The notes under the pieces were generated by a model, which had not been told where the DNA came from, made no database searches, and was given only the letters and a program-made list of their open reading frames with translations. Both the position numbers and the translations under genes were made by a program. Below, piece after piece: positions 55,891 to 64,000 of a stretch of 64,000 nucleotides of DNA. This DNA is from Zopfochytrium polystomum (taxonomy: Eukaryota > Chytridiomycota > Chytridiomycetes > Chytridiales > Chytridiaceae). The stretch covers positions 1 through 64,000 of the forward strand of contig JAIVFJ010000039.1 of assembly GCA_025765615.1 (NCBI GenBank), in the 5' to 3' direction. Positions within the stretch are counted from its first letter, which is position 1, and every line of letters starts with the position of its first letter.

Positions 55891-58800
55891 TCAAAACAGA
55901 ACTGACAGGCGTGAAGGAAACCCACTTCTCTGCTTTTCAGTTGTGAAGCCATTCCCTGAAATGAAGAGAATGATGCGTTAATACAAAGTCCAACAACAAG
56001 GATTTTTCAAGACCTCTAATATTCAAAGAAGACAAAAAGGAGCAGTCTTGCAAGCCACTCTTCAAGAATTCCCGTTTCCACACCATACGGTGGTCTGGCC
56101 AGTGCAGTGAGAAGGACAAAGTCCAAAGGAAAAAGACAAAGAAACAGAGCCAACTCACTTTCCAAGTCAAGCGACTTCACCACTTTGTTCATCTTGAGGG
56201 CGACCAACAACGTCTTGACACTTAACTCCGATCCATAAAGACCCTTTTCTGCAATCAGGTTGTCAAGGGTTAGGGTTAAGGCGGTTTGTGTCCACAGAAC
56301 ATAAGTTGAAAAAAAAAGAGGTTTTCAAGAAGAAAAAAAGATGGGTCAGAAAATGGGGAGCAAGCCAACTCAGACACAAAACCCCCCCAATTGCAACCCA
56401 TAATTTTCAATGGGGTTTCTGCAGAATCAACCATGTCGTGGAAAAACAAAGTGATGCACTCACGGTCTGCAGGTTGTTCCAGTTCAGAATGTTTCGACAA
56501 AACCAGGCCGTTTGAGAGAGTTGTGCAGAGAACACAAGTGGAAAAAAAAGGAAACATCAAGAAGAAAACAAGATAAGTCAGAAATTGGTGAGCACGCCAA
56601 CTGAAACACAAGACTCCCCCAATGCAACCCATAATTTTGAATGGGGTTTGTCCAGAATCAACCATGTCGTGGAAAAACAAAGTGATGCACTCACAGGCTG
56701 CAGGTTGTTCCAGTTCAGAATGTTCCGACAAAGCCAGGCCGTTTGAGAGAGTTGTGCAGAGAACACAAGTGGAAAAAAAAGGAAACATCAAGAAGAAAAC
56801 AAGATGAGTCAGAAATTGGTGAGCACGCCAACTGAAACACAAGACTCCCCCAATGGAACCCATAATTTTGAATAGAGTTTCTCCAGAATCAACCATGTCG
56901 TGGAAAAACAAAGTGATGCACTGACCGACTGCAGGTTGTTCCAGTTCAGAATGTTCCGACAAAGCCAGGCAGTTTGAGAGAGTTGTGCAGAGAACACAAG
57001 TGGGAAAAAAAGGAAACATCAAGAAGAAAACAAGATGAGTCAGAAATTGGTGAGCACGCCAACTGAAACACAAAACCCCCCCAATGCAACCCATAATTTT
57101 GAATGGGGTTTGTCCAGAATCAACCATGTCGTGGAAAAACAAAGTGATGCACTCACGGTCTGCAGGTTGTTCCAGTTCAGAATGTTCCGACAAAGCCAGG
57201 CCGTTTGAGAGAGTTGTGCAGAGAACACAAGTGGGAAAAAAAGGAAACATCAAGAACAAGACAAGTTGAGTCAGAAACTGGTGAGCACGCCAACTGAAAC
57301 ACAAAACCTCCCCAATGCAACCCATAACTTTGAATGGGTTTCTGTAGAATCAACCATGTCTTGGAAAAACAAAGTGATGCACTCACAGGCTGCAGGTTGT
57401 TCCAGTTCAGAATGTTCCGACAAAGCCAGGCAGTTTGAGAGAGTTGTGCAGAGAACACAAGTGGAAAAAAAAGGAAACATCAAGAAGAAAACAAGATGAG
57501 TCAGAAATTGGGTGAGCACGCCAACTGAAACACAAAACCCCCCCAATGCAACCCATAATTTTGAATGGGGTTTGTCCAGAATCAACCATGTCGTGGAAAA
57601 ACAAAGTGATGCACTCACAGGCTGCAGGTTGTTCCAGTTCAGAATGTTCCGACAAAGCCAGGCCGTTTGAGAGAGTTGTGCAGAGAACACAAGTGGAAAA
57701 AAAAGGAAACATCAAGAAGAAAACAAGATGAGTCAGAAATTGGTGAGCACGCCAACGGAAACACAAAACCCCCCCAATGGAACCCATAATTTTGAATAGA
57801 GTTTCTCCAGAATCAACCATGTCGTGGAAAAACAAAGTGATGCACTGACCGACTGCAGGTTGTTCCAGTTCAGAATGTTCCGACAAAGCCAGGCCGTTTG
57901 AGAGAGTTGTGCAGAGAACACAAGTGGGAAAAAAAGGAAACATCAAGAAGAAAACAAGATGAGTCAGAAATTGGTGAGCACGCCAACTGAAACACAAAAC
58001 CCCCCCAATGCAACCCATAATTTTGAATGGGGTTTCTGCAGAATCAACCATGTCTTGGAAAAACAAAGTGATGCACTCACGCCCTGCAGGTTGTTCCAGT
58101 TCAGAATGTTCCGACAAAGCCAGGCAGTTTGAGAGAGTTGTGCAGAGAACACAAGTGGAAAAAAAAGGAAACATCAAGAAGAAAACAAGATGAGTCAGAA
58201 ATTGGTGAGCACGCCAACTGAAACACAAAACCCCCCCAATGCAACCCATAATTTTGAATGGGGTTTCTGCAGAATCAACCATGTCTTGGAAAAACAAAGT
58301 GATGCACTCACGCCCTGCAGGTTGTTCCAGTTCAGAATGTTCCGACAAAGCCAGGCAGTTTGAGAGAGTTGTGCAGAGAACACAAGTGGAAAAAAAAGGA
58401 AACATCAAGAAGAAAACAAGATGAGTCAGAAATTGGTGAGCACGCCAACTGAAACACAAAACCCCCCCAATGCAACCCATAATTTTGAATGGGGTTTGTC
58501 CAGAATCAACCATGTCGTGGAAAAACAAAGTGATGCACTCACAGGCTGCAGGTTGTTCCAGTTCAGAATGTTCCAACAAAGCCAGGCCGTTTGAGAGAGT
58601 TGTGCAGAGAACACAAGTGGAAAAAAAAAGGAAACATCAAGAAGAAAACAAGATGAGTCAGAAATTGGTGAGCACGCCAACTGAAACACAAAACCCCCCC
58701 AATGCAACCCATAATTTTGAATGGGGTTTCTGCAGAATCAACCATGTCTTGGAAAAACAAAGTGATGCACTCACGCCCTGCAGGTTGTTCCAGTTCAGAA

Positions 58801-61800
58801 TGTTCCGACAAAGCCAGGCAGTTTGAGAGAGTTGTGCAGAGAACACAAGTGGAAAAAAAAGGAAACATCAAGAAGAAAACAAGATGAGTCAGAAATTGGT
58901 GAGCACGCCAACTGAAACACAAAACCCCCCCAATGCAACCCATAATTTTGAATGGGGTTTGTCCAGAATCAACCATGTCGTGGAAAAACAAAGTGATGCA
59001 CTGACCAACTGCAGGTTGTTCCAGTTCAGAATGTTCCGACAAAGCCAGGCAGTTTGAGAGAGTTGTGCAGAGAACACAAGTGGAAAAAAAAGGAAACATC
59101 AAGAAGAAAACAAGATGAGTCAGAAATTGGTGAGCACGCCAACTGAAACACAAAACCCCCCCAATGGAACCCATAATTTTAAATGGGGTTTGTCCAGAAT
59201 CAACCATGTCGTGGAAAAACAAAGTGATGCACTGACCAACTGCAGGTTGTTCCAGTTCAGAATGTTCCGACAAAGCCAGGCAGTTTGAGAGAGTTGTGCA
59301 GAGAACACAAGTGGAAAAAAAAGGAAACATCAAGAAGAAAACAAGATGAGTCAGAAATTGGTGAGCACGCCAACTGAAACACAAAACCCCCCCAATGCAA
59401 CCCATAATTTTTAATGGGGTTTCTGCAGAATCAACCATGGCTTGGAAAAACAAAGTGATGCACTCACGGTCTGCAGGTTGTTCCAGTTGAGAATGTTCCG
59501 ACAATGCCAGGCCGTTTGAAAGAGTTGTCCAGAGAACACAAGTGGAAAAAAAAGGAAGACATCAAGAAATGGCATCAAGAATAAGGTGAGAAGGATGATC
59601 AGATCCCTGTTTCTTTGAAAGTGAACTTACATGCTGACGGAAGGTGTGGGGAATTTAATTTGGTTTTTTATGTTTTTCAGTGGAGAATTTAGTGAAGGTT
59701 TGCGTCTGCTGGAAGAATTTATTTTGGACTTAATACCTGGTATTGCTGTGAAAGGTGAAGTTAGGAGAATTTTTTTTGAGGTATGTCATTGGAAAAAAAT
59801 ATTTCTCACGTGCTGGTAGTGGGGTTATTTAGAAGATGGACGAGAAAAAAACACGCCTGGCTTACAAAGAATTTTCAAATGTTGCACTGTTGTGTTTGTC
59901 GCCAAAGCCTCGTGCATTTGCACTTTTTCATCCTCCGTCAGTTCCTTGAACGTGCAGTTTGCTTGGTCCCATCCTCCCGCAACAATCCTGTGCTTCACCT
60001 TATCCTCTAGACGGCTCTGTTTCTCTTTTTCGAAAGTTAATGTATGTGCCTCACTTAAATTTCCTTCGTTCTCACTGGCAGTCTGACCTTTTTCTTTGAT
60101 TTGTGGAAGTTCCTGCTTGGTTGGACCAACAGCAAATCCAAACACATCAGCCACAGTGCTCCCAGGAGGAGCACGCTTCACAAACCCAGAAAAAGCAGAC
60201 AGAGGACAGGCAGTCTTGAATGCTTTGCCACATTTTTCCTGCAGCAGATCTTCCTTCACTTTCTTGGTCGGGTCTCCATCCAGAATGGTGGCTTCCAGCG
60301 CAAAAGCCAGTTCAGACCAAGGCATCTGGAGGGCCGTCTTGCCTGTGGTAGGGTCTACTGCCCAGTGCCGCCAAAATTTGACAATGTCTGGGTGAGTCAG
60401 AGCGAGGTTGGTGAGGATTTCGTCAACTGGTCCAGGCGGTGAGGATGGTTTGAATGGCTGATGGTCACCGTCGCCAGGTGTATGCCGAGTCGCTCCCAGA
60501 GTTTGAGGCAGCGGAGGCAGACGCCGAGTCCCTTGCGGAAGCTGAGGCGGCGGAGGCGGACCCTGCAAAGACATCTTTTCCACGTTCGCAGTGATGGGCA
60601 ATTGGGCCTGATGGGAATCAGCGTGAAAGAATCAGAAAACAGAACCAGTGTCACAACAAGTCAATATTTTCTTACCTGGCCTGATCCTCCGGCATAATTG
60701 GAGCTGGGGGTCAACGTTTGGGCTATGTAGCCTGCAGAATAGTACCCAAGACTGCCCTCACCCTGGGCGCCAGGTTCAATGGTGGGTTTTGGCATTGTGG
60801 GATTTCCCACTGCAGCTGGCACAGGATGAAACACTGGTGTGGCCACGCTCGAAGCAACGGCTTTGGCACCATCAAATCCATCCAGCAACAGTTCAAGAGT
60901 GCTTGCAATCTGTGGAAAGAGTGGACGGGCTGCAGGATCAACTTGCCAGCATTGCTGAAATAAATCTCGAATATCACGCCCACGCTTTATGGCAGAGAAC
61001 ACATTTTCATCCAGGTCGGCCAAGGCTTCTCTGCGATAGTTGTCATCCTTGGAGGCCAATGGAAACTGGGATGGGTCCATCTCATGGAGGGGAACACCAT
61101 ACACTCCAACCCAGCTGACAACCTCCGTGAGGAGAACAGCAAAAGAGAACACATCGTTTGCTTTTGTGATCTGAGTGATTGAGTGATTGAAATTCATTCC
61201 ACTATTAGCGGGGAAGTGCACACAAGCTTTAATCAAGCGTGAAAACTCACTTTCTTCTTGAATCCAGTCAGCTCTGGGGCCATCCAGAATGCGGATCCTC
61301 CCACACGGGACACCGTGCTGCGAGACCGAATCTCATTCTTCATTTTGCTCAAGCCAAAGTCCGCGATCTTCGCCACCAGGGGCGCATTTGGGCCAGACTG
61401 CGTCAAGAGCACGTTCATGCTCTTCAAATCGTTGTGAAGGATGTCCAAACCATGCAGGAAACTCATGCCAACAGACACTTGGTGCAGGAGAGAAATGCGA
61501 TGATCGACTGGCACCAAGGAGATGTCAGTCTTGCGATAGTAATCAAAGAGAGAGCCAACAGAGGCAAGCTGGGTTGTGCGCAAACAAAGATGAGAATGGG
61601 TATTAGTATGGGATTGTTAGTTCAGCAGAAAGCCTGTAAGTGATTGCTTAGGTGCCAACTCACCTCCATGACCAACGAGAACTTTGCACCATCCTCTTCA
61701 ACCAGTAGTCCATAGAAACCAATGACAAATGGCGAAGGCACCCCGCTCATGCGACATTCTTTGATGATTCTTGCCTCGGCAAGCAACTCCCTGCGCGTCT

Positions 61801-62110
61801 CGGGATGGATCCCAGTCGCCTCTATTTGGAGTTGCTTGATCGCAACAGGGATGTGGCGTTGATAGGTGCCACGGAACACTTGGCCGAAACCACCAGCACC
61901 AATCGGAGCTGGTTCGCGCGCAATATCGCGAGGAGAAATCGTGAGATTTACAAGCTGAAAAGGAGGAAATAAAAAAAATTTAATGAATGCTTCGAGTGAA
62001 TGCTTTTCGTGTGGGTTGGGGTGGGCAAAAGTTTGATACTGAATCAAGTACAAGAGGAAGCGTGTGCCTTACTTCGGCGCTGTCCATGCTTGAATCGAGT
62101 GGTTTCACAG
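55891..62110 (-). CDS. Kinase-LRR protein, copy 2 (TKL-like, non-RD), with microexon array
   Basis: Exons on the minus strand: 62073-62110 (ATG 62087; upstream acceptor as in copy 1), 61664-61954, 61251-61568, 60676-61170, 59866-60607, then 3-nt exons (56464-59470), 56159-56248, 56014-56094 and 55891-55955. The kinase keeps GAGGFGQV, VAIK, HNDLKSMNVLL (non-RD), IADFGLSK and FWMAPEL. The middle region has an extra Pro-rich insert (QGPPPPPQLPQGTRRLPPLP). LRR exons are 90 and 81 nt, as in copy 1, ending LVALKMNKVVKSLDLE, LKSGLQDCSFLSSLNIRG and NGFTTEKQRSGFPS. 712 residues if all 14 microexons are included. Intact throughout; presumably the functional copy or an expressed sister. Confidence 0.82.
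56267..56278 (+). repeat. Two telomere-like units inside the last intron of array 2
   Basis: gggttagggtta lies between the last module and the LRR exon acceptor at 56249. It is absent from the equivalent intron of copy 1. Confidence 0.7.
56464..59470 (-). repeat. Tandem array of 14 splice-site/3-nt modules, copy 2 (231-bp units)
   Basis: Units of 230-232 bp, mostly near-identical, lie between kinase-LRR exons 59866 and 56248. On the minus strand each has CTGAACTGGAACAACCTGCAG, a triplet, then GTGAGT or GTCAGT. Triplets by position (minus sequence): 59468 ACC; 59237 TTG; 59006 TTG; 58775 GGC; 58543 CCT; 58312 GGC; 58081 GGC; 57850 TCG; 57619 CCT; 57387 CCT; 57157 ACC; 56926 TCG; 56695 CCT; 56464 ACC. 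Five triplets occur. All three triplet positions vary, the most variable stretch in an otherwise uniform unit. The other polymorphic sites are mostly two-state (GTGAGT/GTCAGT; CTGCAG/GTCCAG on the plus strand). Because 231 is 77 codons, long minus-strand ORFs over the array are an arithmetic product. Confidence 0.85.
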
Positions 62111-63060
62111 CTGGAAAGAAACAAAAACAAGAAATTGACTGTTAGGACAGAAGCAATTGATTGGGACGGAAGTGGCTTACCTTCAATTTTTTAAAAAAAA
62201 GAATGGTGCCTTCTTGGAGGTTCGACTAGTGGACGACGAACGGTGGGTGCGAGTCTGTGCGTCAGTGGGGAGACCGAAGAGGCGAGGGTCGAGCAATCAG
62301 AATTCAAACAAAAAACACAGTTTCCGCAGCGGTGAAGCAGAAGGAGCCAGATGGGCGAATTGATGGAAGTTTCGAGAATGAAAGGCAGGGAAGGCACGAT
62401 GATCCCAAGGAGATGCAAGCACGTGAGACGAAGACAGCAATCAGGCACAAATTTGGGTGGATCACGAATGATACGGTACTTGGCAGCGAGTCAACAGTCT
62501 GTCACGAGGTGGGGGTGAGGGAGGGATGTCGACCACCGACACGTTTCAGTTAGTTGTTGCAATGAGACCAACCCCGAGACAGTGCAAAGGGAATGGGCGT
62601 GGGTAGTGGTGGGGCGGGATGCAAAGTACATGAGACGGATCCTGCAGCGATCGGGGAAAGGGGGGGTTTTGGATTGAGGCAAGGTGGAGGACGGCGACTG
62701 CCGAGAGAGCAGTCGACATCGACCTCGGATACCAACCTTGGATGGTGAGGATGCGAATTGGAGAGAGACAAGGAGGCCGAGACAGAAAGAAAACGCTGAC
62801 CTGCCCGCAATTTTAATTCCATTTTTAGAAACCGTCCACTCTGTCTCACTCTCTCTCCCTATCTCTCTCTCTCTCCCTCTCCATATCTCTCCCTGTCTCG
62901 CTTCATCTTTCCTCTCTGTCTCTCTCTCATTCTGTCTTTCCTTGTCTTTGTTTTTTCCTCACTTTCGTTGAGGATGTTCCCCATTGTTGCAACGATGCAC
63001 ACCTGCTCATTCAAACCACCCGTTGGTTGTGGTAGTGTGGTTTGCTACGTCGCACTTTTG
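62111..63060 (-). promoter_or_regulatory. Kinase 5' flank, copy 2
   Basis: Donor-like GAAG|GTAAGC near 62180 and an acceptor at 62110 imply a 5' exon. The minus strand has a conserved open stretch WLLLLHRCGNCVFCLNSDC, followed by LAPTVRRPLVEPPRR. It is also present on the plus strand at ~47.6-47.7 kb (in the inverted copy), where only a few residues differ. It could be a signal-peptide exon, but no consistent ATG or frame to the kinase is established. CT-rich microsatellite at 62.83-62.95 kb. Confidence 0.4.
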
Positions 63061-63200
63061 TGCCCCCCGCACTGCCCCCCCTATCCAGCACGCGGACGAT
63101 GCTGGGTGCACTCACGCCCATTGCGATACTGTATTTGGACCCGGTACACACCACCCACAAAAAAAAAAAAAAAACCTTGGCCCCACATCCTTCCCCCCAT

Positions 63201-63967
63201 TCAAAGCTTCCACCCCGAATGCACCGCCGCGACCCCAAACGTCAAGTCCTCCCAGCCTTTCCCGCGCAGCCGGAACCCCGCGTCCCGAATCATCCTCGCA
63301 AACGCCGGCTGCGGCGGAAACCGCCGGATGCTCTCAACCAGGTACTGGTACGAGTCGCGGTCGTTGGCGATGAGCCCGCCCAGCGTCGGGATCACTTGGA
63401 AGGAGTAGGTGTCGTAGATACTGTGGTTTTTTGTTGTTTTTTTTGTGTGTGTGTTGGGGGTTAGTCGGGCTCACCCGAAAAAGAAAAAGGAAAGAAAAAA
63501 AACAAACCTTCGTATAATCGGGTTCTCGACGCTGCCAAACTCGAGGCACATGAACCGCCCGCCCGTCTTCAGCACGCGGTACGCCTCGCGCACGACCGCG
63601 TCGACGTGCGTGCAGTTGCGGATGCCGAGCGCGATCGTGAAGGCATCGACCGAGGCGTCGGGGATGGACGAGAGGTGCTCGGCGTTGCCTTCTTGGAAGG
63701 TGATGCGGCCGGCTGCGATGTGGGTGGGTAGGTGCGGGAGGAGAGGGGAAGGTGTCAGTTTGGTACGGGGTACGACGGGGCGGGGGTTATTTGATGCTGG
63801 AAAATTGCGGTTTCTTCTTACTAAAATCCGCATGTGCCCGAACTTCTCGGCCCTCTGCATGCCGACCTTGAGCATGTCAGGGTTAATGTCGACGACCGTG
63901 ACGTTTGCAGCGTGGTTCGCGCCGCACGCGGCTTTCACGTGGTCCAAGAACCGAAACGCGATGTCGC
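63201..63967 (-). CDS. COQ5: 2-methoxy-6-polyprenyl-1,4-benzoquinol methylase, COQ5 (3' part)
   Basis: Minus strand exons 63822-63967 ([34 protein letters not shown]), 63508-63712 ([56 protein letters not shown]) and 63201-63420 ([51 protein letters not shown]). These are the COQ5/UbiE SAM-methyltransferase signatures. It performs the C-methylation step of ubiquinone synthesis on the mitochondrial inner membrane, within the CoQ synthome. The 5' exons lie beyond the window. The donor after exon 1 (TTTTA|GTAAGA) gives phase 0, but exon 2 needs one base, so the intron 63713-63821 has a one-base phase conflict. An indel or an unseen tiny exon is possible. Confidence 0.88.
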
Positions 63968-64000
63968 CTATTTTTGTTGGACGGATTAAAAAAATAGGAA

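Noticed and set aside
56276..59504. Long minus-strand ORFs of 313-390 residues over the 231-bp array
   Set aside because: The unit is 77 codons long without a stop in one frame, so the ORFs are produced by the repeat arithmetic. They read through consensus splice sites in every unit.
56280..59580. CRISPR array
   Set aside because: Units are 231 bp with no short repeat/spacer alternation; the locus is eukaryotic and the only variable part is three bases.

Overview
This is nuclear eukaryotic DNA, most likely from an early-diverging, probably zoosporic (chytrid-grade) fungus. The signs are short GT-AG introns with CTAAC/CTGAAC-like branch points, TTAGGG-type telomere motifs, a PL3 pectate lyase with a signal peptide, a fungal HBN1/FRM2-type nitroreductase, COQ5, tyrosine-kinase-like (TKL) kinases, and CCDC112-like fragments (a centriolar/ciliary protein family, hence the guess of a flagellate stage). 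The taxon is an inference. Many ORFs are broken by small indels, so some apparent pseudogenes could be assembly errors.

Layout. 1-10.4 kb: repeat-rich DNA with tRNA-like SINE pieces, a WD40 fragment made of near-identical repeats, a ~415-bp tandem repeat, and 5'-truncated LINE tails whose 3' ends abut short CCCTAA/TTAGGG tracts, plus a cluster of GC-rich hairpins. 10.5-12.2 kb: a PBZ-finger ATP-dependent DNA ligase broken by several frameshifts. 12.6-25 kb: a copia remnant, a LINE split into two oppositely oriented halves, and LTR fragments. 25.3-31.7 kb: an island of ordinary genes on the minus strand (GNAT acetyltransferase, nitroreductase, a surface protein with a decayed tandem paralogue, PL3 pectate lyase), several with TATAAA boxes. 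33.5-37.5 kb and 44.4-50.3 kb: a membrane protein, three CCDC112-like fragments and Ser/Tyr/Lys/Pro-rich wall-protein fragments, shuffled by duplication and inversion. 51.9-55.2 kb: a degenerate Ty1/copia element between two ~410-bp LTRs. 63.2 kb to the end: the 3' part of COQ5.

The most striking content is a duplicated gene (37.97-43.38 kb and 55.89-62.11 kb, both minus) encoding a non-RD TKL-like kinase, an unrecognised middle region and leucine-rich repeats. In each copy, the last part of the middle region and the next LRR exon are separated by a tandem array (12 and 14 modules, ~231 bp each). Every module carries a 3' splice site, a hypervariable 3-nt segment, and a 5' splice site. Read as 3-nt exons, they keep phase 1 across the array, and all-inclusive splicing is open in both copies. 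Skipping every one creates a TAA stop at the junction. The pectate lyase independently needs a 2-nt exon to restore its frame. Tiny exons may therefore be a real feature of this genome.
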